Shown piece by piece: positions 44,004 to 51,779 of a stretch of DNA of 51,779 nucleotides. This DNA comes from Flagellimonas hadalis. GTDB taxonomy: Bacteria > Bacteroidota > Bacteroidia > Flavobacteriales > Flavobacteriaceae. The DNA is taken from positions 23,921 to 75,699 of the forward strand of contig NZ_VNIK02000017.1 in the NCBI RefSeq assembly GCF_007785775.2, written 5' to 3'. The position numbers and the translations under genes are program-made. Position 1 is the first letter of the stretch. Each line of letters opens with the position of its first letter. The notes below the pieces were generated by a model. The model was given only the letters and a program-made list of their open reading frames with translations. It did not search any database and was not told the DNA's origin.

Positions 44004-45392
44004 TTAGTTCTGTACAAAATTTGGGTTAATGTCCATCTCACGTTGTGGGATATAGAAAAACTCCCTTGTCCCGGTGATGAAGGGTTCAGCATCCTGGATT
44101 TTATCCACCATACCAAAGCGTTTTAAATCTGGCCATCTATGGTTCTCAAAAGCAAGCTCCACTCTTCTTTCCTGCAATAGTTTTTCTTCGAAGGTTCCTG
44201 GAGTGGAGGCATCAATATCGGGAAGATTTACCCTATTCCTAATCTCATTGATCAAATCATAGCTTTCGGGTGTTTCCCCCAATGCTTCGGCCAGCATAAG
44301 AAGTACATCTGCATATCTAAAAACCACAAAGTTGGTATCGGAATCGTTTTCAATTGCCAAATCAGATCGGTACTTTTTGATGTACCTAGCTTCTATGGTC
44401 TCTCCTTCCAAATCCACATAAGAATCCCCCATCGATATATCATACCGAAGGTCACCGTCCTCATATGCCTCCAACATGGAAACCGTAGGTCGGTTTCGCC
44501 CAAATCCTGAGCCTGTTTGCAAATCGGTACTGGGTGAAAAATCGTTGGTAAAAAGGCTTCCTTGTCCAATCCCCCCACTGATGTATTGCACCTCAAAAAT
44601 GGATTCCGCATTGTTCTCATTGGCCACACCCCATAAATCGGCATAGTCTGGAAGCAGTTCATATCCATAATTGGCTATGATTCTCCGAAGTACCGTTTCA
44701 GCAGCAGAATCTTCACCCAAGGTCAGCAATACCTTGGCCAAAAGAGTAGCAGCCGCTCCCTTTGTTGCTTTTCCCACTTCACTGCCCGAGTAAGAAACCG
44801 GTAAGGCATCTTCGGCCGCGGTCAGGTCCGTGACCAATTGTCCCAAAATCGTGTTTTGGTCGACCTGTGTCAGCTCTTCCCCAGAGATATATGGTGTAAG
44901 CTGTAAAGGGATGTTTCCAAAACCGATGGCCATATGATAGTACACCAATGATCTAATGAACAGTGCTTCTCCTGTGACCCTGTTCTTTAGGGAGGCATCC
45001 ATTTCCACATTAGGTATCCGTTCCAAAATCACGTTGCAATTGGCAATCACCTTGTACGATTCACTCCATGCGGAAGTAATCTGCTCGTTCAACGCATCTT
45101 CGGTAAAGGAATTGATTTCGGTGTATTGACGTGCCAACCCTGTGGCATCCGGACCTTGATCGGTATTATCGCTTCGCATCTCGAACATGGTCCAATACCC
45201 CCTTCCATAAATTCCTGTGCTTTGAAGCCCTGAATAACTTGCATTGATGGCCACTTCAAAATCATCCGCAGAATTATAGAAATCGGCTTCATTCCTATTG
45301 GATACTGGTGCAAGGTCGGTAAAGTCTTCACTACATCCGGCGAATAGAACCGTGCATAGTATTATATATAGAACTCGTTTCATGTTTTCCAT
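44004..45392 (-). CDS. SusD/RagB glycan-binding lipoprotein
   Basis: A 462-residue lipoprotein; ATG 45383 is an alternative that leaves a more compact signal (LCTVLFAGCSED). The classical SusD layout is visible: an N-terminal part with ALFIRSLVYYHMAIGFGNIP (TPR-like), then the C-terminal RagB/SusD domain with YADVLLMLAEALGE, INEIRNRVNLP and ERRVELAFENHRWPDLKRFG. It is the lid of the SusC partner encoded 9 bp upstream in the transcript. This is a different subgroup from the SusD-like_2 lipoprotein in the first locus. Confidence 0.92.
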   Translation of the reverse strand: MENMKRVLYIILCTVLFAGCSEDFTDLAPVSNRNEADFYNSADDFEVAINASYSGLQSTGIYGRGYWTMFEMRSDNTDQGPDATGLARQYTEINSFTEDALNEQITSAWSESYKVIANCNVILERIPNVEMDASLKNRVTGEALFIRSLVYYHMAIGFGNIPLQLTPYISGEELTQVDQNTILGQLVTDLTAAEDALPVSYSGSEVGKATKGAAATLLAKVLLTLGEDSAAETVLRRIIANYGYELLPDYADLWGVANENNAESIFEVQYISGGIGQGSLFTNDFSPSTDLQTGSGFGRNRPTVSMLEAYEDGDLRYDISMGDSYVDLEGETIEARYIKKYRSDLAIENDSDTNFVVFRYADVLLMLAEALGETPESYDLINEIRNRVNLPDIDASTPGTFEEKLLQERRVELAFENHRWPDLKRFGMVDKIQDAEPFITGTREFFYIPQREMDINPNFVQN

Positions 45393-45400
45393 TTTTTAGG

Positions 45401-48400
45401 TTAGAACTTTAAGTTTACTCCTAGGGTAAAGGATTTGGTCAATGGAAATGCTCCATAATCCTCGCCCGGGGTTAAACTGTTCGTGGTAATACTACTCACC
45501 TCTGGGTTGTAACCAAGGTAATCGGTAATCGTAAAAAGATTTGTTCCCGTAACATAGAACCTAAGTTTCTGGATGTTGCTTCCAAAAAGATTATTGGTTG
45601 GCAATGTATAACCCAAGGTCACATTCCTCAATCGGATATACGACCCATCCTCTACTTGGAAAGAAGACGGTCTGTTGTTATTTCCATGATTTCCAGATTC
45701 TCTGTCCGCCCGTGGAATCGACCCGTTCCCAGGGTCGGAAGGCGACCTCCATCGTTCATTGAAAATGGCATAGGAATTAAAATTGGCCTCCCCGTTCTTC
45801 ATATGTCTTGAGGTAAGGTTCAAGATCTCATTCCCTTCGACTCCTTGGATCAAGAAGCTCAAATCTATGTTCTTGTACTTGAACCTATTGTTTACCCCCC
45901 AGGTAAAATCCGGAAAATAACTCCCGGTAACCGTTCTATCATCTGGAGTGATCTCTCCGTCCCCATCAATGTCCTTGAACTTGAAATCACCGACACCTGG
46001 ATCAGGAGCCTGGGTATCCAGGGGAGCACTATCTATTTCTGCCTGTGATTGGTATATACCGTCCACTACATATCCGTAATAGCTTCCTATCGGGTCTCCT
46101 ACCCTTGTTACGTGGCGTACACCGGCACTACCTGAAGAATAAATGGGTTCGTTTCCTTCATTGAGCGAAAGCACTTCATTCTTATTGGTTGAAAAATTGA
46201 TATCCGTATTCCACGTAAAATCTCCTACAAAATTCTTGGTGCTCAACGCAATCTCAAATCCCCTGTTTTGTACTTCACCAAGATTTCTCAACGTAGTTTC
46301 AAACCCAGATACCGAGGAAATGGCAACATTCAACAACAAATCTCTGGTTTTTGTATCGTAGTAATCGGCCAAAAGAAAAACTCGATTGTTGAACAATCCC
46401 AGTTCAATACCTGCATCAATCTGTTCCGATTTCTCCCAAGTCAGATTGGGATTGGGAATGGTACTCTGGACCAAACCGTTGATTTCATTTCCTCCCAAGT
46501 TATAGTTTTGGGGGGATAATAGGCCAACGGCCCCATAATTGGGAATCTCAAAGTTACCCGTCTGCCCCCAACTCAATCTAAGTTTTAGCTCGGAAACGGT
46601 TTCTGACCCGACCAAGAACGATTCTTCGTTCAATCTCCACCCCACCGAGAAAGAAGGAAAATATCCCGTTTGGTTATTCTTTCCGAATCTGGATGATTTA
46701 TCGGAACGAATCGTACCGGTAAACAAATACTTGTCCTTGTAACTGTAGTTGACCCTGAATAGAGAGGACAATAACGACCACTGTTCCTTTACAGAGGTGC
46801 CACCAAACACCTGTCCCCCACTGATGGTGGGAACCAAATCATCCGGATAGTTGTTGGCCAATACCTGTTTCAATGTCAAATTGTCCTTTTGGGCGGTATA
46901 TCCCAAAACAGCATCCAAGTAATGGTCTCCAAATTCCTTTTTCCAATTGAGGGTATTCTCCCAAAGCCAATTGGTCTCTGTGGAAGATGATGCCTGTCCA
47001 TACGGGTTACCATCCGCCGAATTTCTGTACAACAATGTGTTGGCACGGTAAAAATCCTGATTGTACAAATTAATGTATGCCCCTCCGAAGGTCTTAAAAC
47101 TCAACTCCGGTAAAATATCGTAAGTCAATGCAAGGCTTCCCCTTGTCTGAAATTGGAATATTTGGTCATCCACGGCTTCGATGATTGCCAAAGGATTACT
47201 TGCCGTTGTGGTCCCACCTCCCAAATAGGATTGGTTGTTCAGTTGGTTTATGGTACCGTCAGGATTGTATGGACTCACTGTTGGAGAATGCACTATGGCT
47301 GAATAGACGATACCTGGAGGCGTGGCAAAATAAGGTGAAGATGCCGGTACCCGTTGGTTTTCGGTAACGGTCGGGGCCAATCTTACATCCAAGTTCAACT
47401 TTTTGGCAAGTTGGGAATTTAGGTTCAGCAGTACGGAGTACCGCTCAAACTTCGCCTTATCTATAACCCCAGTTTGGGAAAAATAGCCCGTGGATACATA
47501 AAAACTTGTCTTGTTCCTTACCGGTGATGCGTATGAAAAATTGTAACTCTGAACTATCCCGGTCTTAAAGATAAGGTCTTGCCAATCAGTATCCGTACCA
47601 TCCCAGTTAACAAAGGATTCCGGTAGTTCGTAGTTGGCATTCCCTCTATCTCCGGGTCCTATGGGATCATTGATGGAAGCTCCATCAACAGAGGCCAGAT
47701 AATTGTTGTTCCTGGCATCCGTAGTATAGTCTATCAATTCTTGGGCATTCATCAAATCCAACTTATTGGCAACGGACTGTATGCTCACATAAGAATCAAA
47801 AGAAAATACTCCTTCTTCAGAGTTGGACCCTTTCTTGGTGGTGATCAAAAGAACCCCATTACCTCCCCTAGATCCATAAATAGCTGCGGCACTTGCATCC
47901 TTGAGTACTTGAATGGATTCAATATCATTTGGATTTAGCGTAGCCAATGGATTAATGGTCGGGGGTTGGAACGTAGCCCTTCTATTGGCAACACCTCCCA
48001 ACTGACTTGATGAGGTAAGGTTACGCGAAATAGGGATTCCGTCCACAACAAACAATGGGTCGTTTCCCGCAGAAATAGAACCTGAACCACGCACCCTAAT
48101 GTTAGGGGCCGCTCCTGGTTCACCGGAGACTTCCTGTACCTGCACACCGGAAACTTGGCCGATCAGGGCACCTTCCGGGGTCAGTGCGGGAACCTCAACA
48201 ATGGTTTCTGGGGTAATGGAGACTACAGAACCTGTCACCTTGGTTTTGGCCAATGTTCCATACCCCACTACCACAACTTCTTCAAGGGCAGCGGCATCCT
48301 GTTCCATGGAAACCGTGATGGAGGTCTGTCCTGCCACATTCACTTCTTTGGGTCTATACCCAATATAGGTTACTTGGATTTCGGTAACACCTGCTGGCAA

Positions 48401-48925
48401 TGTAATGGTAAATTTCCCGTCAAAATCGGTAGTTGTACCCACTGTGGTCCCTTTGGCCACAATACTTGCCCCCGGCAAGGGCATACCTGCTTCGTCCAGA
48501 ACCGTACCCGAAAGGTTGGACTGCGGCTTTGGTGCATCAATTCTTTTCTGGGGAACTAAATTGGGCAGTGGCCCCTTGTCTTTGTGCTTCACCACAATTT
48601 GCCTTGCGATCACCTCAAAGTACAGGTCCGTATCCTTGAAAAGTTCTTTCATGAAATCTTCAACACAAAGGTCTTTGCGGGATATGGATACCTTATGGTT
48701 CAGGTCAACATCGGAAGCTTCATAGAAAAACTTGTATCCGGTTGATTCTGTAATCATTTCAAATACATCCCCTAGCTTCGTATTCTCAAAGCTTATGGCA
48801 ACAATATCCTCTTGCGTACATGATGCCGCTTTCAAATGGCCGAATATAAACAGTAAGAAAAAACAGCATAATATTCTTCTACCGACCTTTGGCGACAAAG
48901 CATGGATAGTTTTGGTTTTTTTCAT
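45401..48925 (-). CDS. SusC/RagA-type TonB-dependent transporter with STN domain
   Basis: A 1174-residue outer-membrane protein. A basic N-terminus and signal run to about residue 36 (HLKAASC). The STN domain lies at about 42-115 (ISFENTKLGDVFEMITESTG), then a carboxypeptidase-D-like domain with LSGTVLDEAGMPLPGASIVA. The plug domain carries the SusC marks PEGALIGQVSGVQVQEVSG and IQVLKDASAAAIYGSRGGNG. The barrel ends with Phe. The STN domain and the FecR gene 65 bp away make it a signalling transporter. It is not closely similar to the other SusC of the window outside the shared motifs. Confidence 0.93.
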   Translation of the reverse strand: MKKTKTIHALSPKVGRRILCCFFLLFIFGHLKAASCTQEDIVAISFENTKLGDVFEMITESTGYKFFYEASDVDLNHKVSISRKDLCVEDFMKELFKDTDLYFEVIARQIVVKHKDKGPLPNLVPQKRIDAPKPQSNLSGTVLDEAGMPLPGASIVAKGTTVGTTTDFDGKFTITLPAGVTEIQVTYIGYRPKEVNVAGQTSITVSMEQDAAALEEVVVVGYGTLAKTKVTGSVVSITPETIVEVPALTPEGALIGQVSGVQVQEVSGEPGAAPNIRVRGSGSISAGNDPLFVVDGIPISRNLTSSSQLGGVANRRATFQPPTINPLATLNPNDIESIQVLKDASAAAIYGSRGGNGVLLITTKKGSNSEEGVFSFDSYVSIQSVANKLDLMNAQELIDYTTDARNNNYLASVDGASINDPIGPGDRGNANYELPESFVNWDGTDTDWQDLIFKTGIVQSYNFSYASPVRNKTSFYVSTGYFSQTGVIDKAKFERYSVLLNLNSQLAKKLNLDVRLAPTVTENQRVPASSPYFATPPGIVYSAIVHSPTVSPYNPDGTINQLNNQSYLGGGTTTASNPLAIIEAVDDQIFQFQTRGSLALTYDILPELSFKTFGGAYINLYNQDFYRANTLLYRNSADGNPYGQASSSTETNWLWENTLNWKKEFGDHYLDAVLGYTAQKDNLTLKQVLANNYPDDLVPTISGGQVFGGTSVKEQWSLLSSLFRVNYSYKDKYLFTGTIRSDKSSRFGKNNQTGYFPSFSVGWRLNEESFLVGSETVSELKLRLSWGQTGNFEIPNYGAVGLLSPQNYNLGGNEINGLVQSTIPNPNLTWEKSEQIDAGIELGLFNNRVFLLADYYDTKTRDLLLNVAISSVSGFETTLRNLGEVQNRGFEIALSTKNFVGDFTWNTDINFSTNKNEVLSLNEGNEPIYSSGSAGVRHVTRVGDPIGSYYGYVVDGIYQSQAEIDSAPLDTQAPDPGVGDFKFKDIDGDGEITPDDRTVTGSYFPDFTWGVNNRFKYKNIDLSFLIQGVEGNEILNLTSRHMKNGEANFNSYAIFNERWRSPSDPGNGSIPRADRESGNHGNNNRPSSFQVEDGSYIRLRNVTLGYTLPTNNLFGSNIQKLRFYVTGTNLFTITDYLGYNPEVSSITTNSLTPGEDYGAFPLTKSFTLGVNLKF

Positions 48926-48990
48926 AATTCTTTTAGTCTAGTTAGTTAAGTATTCGTTTTTTGGTCTACTGGTTCTTCAAATCATAAGCA

Positions 48991-50169
48991 CTATTGTTTG
49001 TTAGGTTCTTTTATTGTTATTGTTTTTCCTTCTTTTTGATAGCTGAAGCGGGTATGGGTCTGAATTGTTTTCAAAACCCGGTCTATGTCCTCCACATCGA
49101 ACATTCCCGTGAATCTTCGCTCACCCAATTCTTCAAATTGGTTTATAATCCGTATGTTATACTGACGCTCCAGCTTTTTTATAATGTTGGACATCGCCTC
49201 GTTTTCAAAGGTCAATATGCCTTTGGTCCACGACACATATGAAGAAACATCCACATCTTCCACAACAAAACCACTCTCCACATCAAGTAGCTTTGAAGCT
49301 TTTTGTGAGGGCTTTAGCATTTGTGGGGTTTTGGAGGTATTTACATCAACTTCCCCAACTCCTACCGAGCCTTCTACCAAAACCACTTCCGCCACTCCAT
49401 CCTCTGTATAAGCGGATACATTGAACACTGTACCATACACTTGGGTATATATTGTATTGGTTTTGACAAAAAACGGTTGTTCCGGGTTCTTGGCCACTTC
49501 AAAAAAGGCTTCTCCCTGCAAATACACCTCTCTTTTGTCCTTCCCGGAAAAACTAGCCGGATAGCTCAATGTAGATCCCGAATTCAACATGACCACGGTA
49601 CCATCTTGTAGGGTTACCGAGAGCTTTTTCCCATAAGGGATCTTCAGTACATTGTTTTTTTCCACTTTCTTCCCTTTGGTTCCATTCTTTTGGGTGAGTA
49701 CTCCTTCTACCAAAGAAAAAACAGTATTTCCCTTTTTGCTTTTAATCGTTCCATTGGCACTTGGGTCTAGATTCAACACTTCACCATTCTCCAATTGCAA
49801 CGTTATCATATTTAAGTCCACTCGAGGAGTCATATCCTCTTGCGGAGTACTGTATAGCAATGCAAACAAGGATGTGGATACAATTACCACTATGGCAGCC
49901 GCATATTTCCACATATCTCCGCGTACCAACAATGACCTTACCTTTTTGGAGTCATTCTCTTTTATGGTTTCCAAGAAATTTTTGAAGGCTTCCTCAGACT
50001 TCCAAGATCTGTTCTGATAATTTATCAGGAAATCTGCCTGAACATACTTTTTGAACACTTCTTGGTTGTTCCCCTTTTTTACCCACTCATACAACATTGA
50101 CAATTCTTCTTGGGTAGCTTCCTGGTTGATGTATCTTGTAATAGTTCTTCTTATATCGAACTTGGTCAT
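48991..50169 (-). CDS. FecR-type anti-sigma factor of the second SusCD locus
   Basis: A 392-residue protein. The cytoplasmic part covers about residues 1-85, one membrane helix lies near residues 86-108 (WKYAAAIVVIVSTSLFALLY), and the FecR domain is at about 170-275 (YGKKLSVTLQDGTVVMLNSG, VYLQGEAFFEVAKN). The DUF4974 domain begins at about 315 (TFENEAMSNIIKKLERQYNI). It lies between the ECF sigma gene (155-bp gap) and the SusC gene, all in one direction. It would sequester that sigma factor until the SusC STN domain signals. Confidence 0.92.
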   Translation of the reverse strand: MTKFDIRRTITRYINQEATQEELSMLYEWVKKGNNQEVFKKYVQADFLINYQNRSWKSEEAFKNFLETIKENDSKKVRSLLVRGDMWKYAAAIVVIVSTSLFALLYSTPQEDMTPRVDLNMITLQLENGEVLNLDPSANGTIKSKKGNTVFSLVEGVLTQKNGTKGKKVEKNNVLKIPYGKKLSVTLQDGTVVMLNSGSTLSYPASFSGKDKREVYLQGEAFFEVAKNPEQPFFVKTNTIYTQVYGTVFNVSAYTEDGVAEVVLVEGSVGVGEVDVNTSKTPQMLKPSQKASKLLDVESGFVVEDVDVSSYVSWTKGILTFENEAMSNIIKKLERQYNIRIINQFEELGERRFTGMFDVEDIDRVLKTIQTHTRFSYQKEGKTITIKEPNKQ

Positions 50170-50324
50170 CGGTGAAAATTTATCTCTTTTATAAAACAGA
50201 CGCAGTTTTTCAAAAAACCCTTACCTGAATTTATTTTTTTAACACAAAAATTATGGAGTATGCTTTTTTTGCCCTGAAACTTTAGAAGGAACAATTCAGG
50301 GAAAATGAACCTACAGAGAGGTTT

Positions 50325-50879
50325 TTAGAAGAAAATGGTCAGTTGGGCCCTAAGTCTTTTCAGTGCTTTGCCCATATGCACTTCAACAGTTTTGATGGAT
50401 ATATCAAGTCTCTCGGAGATCTCTTGGTATTTAAGGCCTTCCTTTTTACTCATTATAAAGACCCGCTTACACTGTTCGGGGAGGTTTTCTATTTCGGTCT
50501 CCACTCTTTTCAATCGTTCCTCAAAAAGTGAAGCATCGGTATCTGCAACTTCCAGATACGCTTCTTGTTTGAGACTCTCCAACAACTCAAATTCCTTTTT
50601 CTTTTTCCGTTTTGAGTCTATAAAGAGGTGGTAGGCTATTTTGAAGATGTAATGCTTTAGTTTGTTTTCTTGGACAACCAACCGTTCCCTGTTGTCCCAT
50701 AACCTAATAAAAGTTTGTTGGGCTATATCTTCGGCGACCCTTGTACTGCCAGAGACCACCGTCATGTAATTGCACAGTTCTCTATGGTATATCCCAAAAA
50801 GGTATCCATAGGCTTCTTGGCAGCCTTCTTTCAGCTGCTCAACAAGAAGATGTTCATCACTGTATTTTTTTTGGTCCAT
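50325..50879 (-). CDS. ECF sigma-70 factor (FecI-like) of the second SusCD locus
   Basis: A 184-residue ECF sigma factor. Region 2 contains STRVAEDIAQQTFIRLWDNR, and region 4 contains LPEQCKRVFIMSKKEGLKY and the helix-turn-helix ISERLDISIKTVEVHM. It heads the operon whose next genes are FecR, SusC and SusD. No TAnnTTTG box was found directly upstream, so its promoter may depend on an alternative sigma factor or lie further out. In the first locus the matching sigma gene is divergent from FecR instead. Confidence 0.9.
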   Translation of the reverse strand: MDQKKYSDEHLLVEQLKEGCQEAYGYLFGIYHRELCNYMTVVSGSTRVAEDIAQQTFIRLWDNRERLVVQENKLKHYIFKIAYHLFIDSKRKKKKEFELLESLKQEAYLEVADTDASLFEERLKRVETEIENLPEQCKRVFIMSKKEGLKYQEISERLDISIKTVEVHMGKALKRLRAQLTIFF

Positions 50880-51490
50880 ATATTTTCGTCTTAGTCATTC
50901 AGCGCGCGACCATTGGGAATACTTCCATTGTATCACCAATACCTGTCTCACGCTCTTAACGTAGCGGTAGTTCAAGCAAAGTGGCATGAACTACCTTTAT
51001 CTCAAACGAAAAAGTGCCGTTACATAAAAATCCCCCAATACAATCTTGGGCTATTTTTAATAAAGGGAAGCTGTATAAGCTCCTTATTTCAATTCTTTGA
51101 TCTGAAGTGACCAATAGAATAAATACCAAAAAACGTTAACAAATTATAAAAAAATCTTTAAATGATTTGTTTTTTTAAAAAAATATGAAGAGGAGCTTTG
51201 ATTCCCCTATTACCCATTTCACCAATTAGCTTACTGTAACCCTATACCGAAAGCATTGGAATTGTAGATGAACTAAATCCTACTATTGTGTTTGGATGTA
51301 CAACTCCGGAATAAGATTGATCATGGCTTACACACATCGGTTTCCTAAAGGGAGTTCAGCTTGATTTTTAACACGACCTATATCGTCATGTGTGCAAGTT
51401 ATGAGATAGGGACGAAGCAATTACGGCCGTGTCTTCTAAAGAGGTTTGGGATATGGCAACCCCAATGGTTATAAAATATCAATAAAAAGG
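50880..51490. other. 611-bp AT-rich region without recognised gene
   Basis: It lies between the second sigma gene and the truncated DoxX-like gene. The part around 51110-51190 is very AT-rich, with homopolymer runs. A pair of imperfect inverted 11-mers (CTTACACACAT at 51327-51337 and ATGTGTGCAAG at 51388-51398, one mismatch) is separated by 50 bases. No gene, RNA gene or clear terminator was recognised. It should hold the sigma-gene promoter. Confidence 0.4.
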
Positions 51491-51760
51491 CTATATATCA
51501 ACCTTAAAGTTAAAACCAAGGATTCCAAAAGCAATGGAGACCATGACCGATAGTGCAACGATTATCCATCTTCCAATAATCGAGCATATTCCGGATATAA
51601 GTTCGACAACACCTACCATGGACATTATAAATTCATTGGTCAGCAGCCCATGGCAAGCGAACACAAATTCTTTGATCATCACTTGGTTGTGCGGAAGAAG
51701 TTCAAAAAACATATCCAACCCGAATAGGATTAAGGTAACCCCCAATCCTATTCGAACCAT
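51491..51760 (-). CDS. Truncated DoxX-like membrane protein (copy 2)
   Basis: An 89-residue protein closely related to the DoxX-like protein at 34 kb: both open with M-V-x-I-G-L-G-V-T-L-I-L-F-G-L and share the VGVVEL and GRWIIVAL helices. It stops after FNFKVDI, where copy 1 reads FHFAVDIQGI: a TAG stands where copy 1 has CAG, and the DNA beyond shows no relation to the fourth helix. So it lacks the last membrane segment. Its start overlaps the presumed end of an upstream frame (C-P-E-E-Y-I-K-W-F-E) that leaves the window. Confidence 0.65.
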   Translation of the reverse strand: MVRIGLGVTLILFGLDMFFELLPHNQVMIKEFVFACHGLLTNEFIMSMVGVVELISGICSIIGRWIIVALSVMVSIAFGILGFNFKVDI

Positions 51761-51779
51761 TTAATATATTCTTCTGGAC
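51723..51779. repeat. Direct repeat, right copy (start of DoxX-like copy 2)
   Basis: Matches 34471-34527 at 54 of 57 positions and in the same orientation. It runs to the last base of the window, so the repeat probably continues beyond it. Its three differences are single substitutions. Confidence 0.85.

Noticed and set aside
50250..50310. 7-bp inverted repeat CCCTGAA/TTCAGGG between the second sigma and FecR genes
   Set aside because: On the minus strand it is followed by an A-run rather than a T-run and the loop is long, so it is not convincing as a terminator.
51138..51171. 7-bp inverted repeat in AT-rich DNA (AACAAAT/ATTTGTT)
   Set aside because: Long 20-base spacer in a very AT-rich stretch, so likely chance.

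Overview
The window reads as chromosomal DNA of a Bacteroidota bacterium, most likely a marine Flavobacteriaceae. The evidence is the Bacteroidetes-type tra genes, two SusC/SusD pairs with FecI/FecR-type regulators, lipoprotein signals of the C-S-K-D-D-D kind, TAnnTTTG promoter boxes and few classical Shine-Dalgarno sites. No rRNA, tRNA, CRISPR array or intact insertion sequence was seen.

Region 1 (1-13.2 kb, + strand) is a tightly packed conjugation module of an integrative conjugative element: a ParA ATPase, a DUF3408-like partner, a small membrane protein, then TraE, TraF, TraG (VirB4-type ATPase), a TraI-position protein, TraJ, TraK, TraM, TraN, TraO and a giant TraQ-like lipoprotein. Many genes overlap by ATGA. 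No relaxase, integrase, coupling protein or att site lies in the window, so the element must continue to the left or be incomplete. The last gene is the most unusual: TraQ-like domains appear to be repeated about nine times in a 1118-residue lipoprotein with a Cys-containing C-terminal tail.

Region 2 (13.2-15.3 kb) is AT-richer and holds a small lipoprotein, an Lrp/AsnC regulator and a divergent TauE/SafE-type exporter. Region 3 (15.4-33.8 kb) is a nutrient-uptake locus without any glycoside hydrolase: ECF sigma factor, FecR, SusC with an STN signalling domain, SusD-like_2 lipoprotein, N-formylglutamate amidohydrolase-like protein, cysteine-desulfurase-like PLP enzyme, a fused amidohydrolase, a second metal-motif-lacking amidohydrolase, an Na+/alanine-glycine symporter, an M14 carboxypeptidase and a gamma-glutamyltransferase. 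Together these suggest uptake and dismantling of glutamate-capped or gamma-glutamyl peptides, perhaps thiol peptides such as glutathione derivatives. This is inference.

Region 4 (33.8-36.5 kb) is AT-rich and looks like an insertion zone: a DoxX-like gene with an apparent frameshift, a short ORF remnant and an AbiEi/AbiEii-type toxin-antitoxin pair with a perfect inverted-repeat operator over its promoter. Region 5 (36.5-50.9 kb, all - strand) is a second SusCD locus: ECF sigma, FecR, SusC, SusD, secreted PIG-L deacetylase, FHS-type sugar transporter, ROK kinase, PL26/YetA-like protein, a terminator, then an SLC13-type symporter. It probably handles an N-acetylated or uronate-containing glycan. 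A second, 3'-truncated DoxX-like gene lies at the right edge in the same orientation as the first, so regions 4 and 5 sit between two diverged direct repeats.
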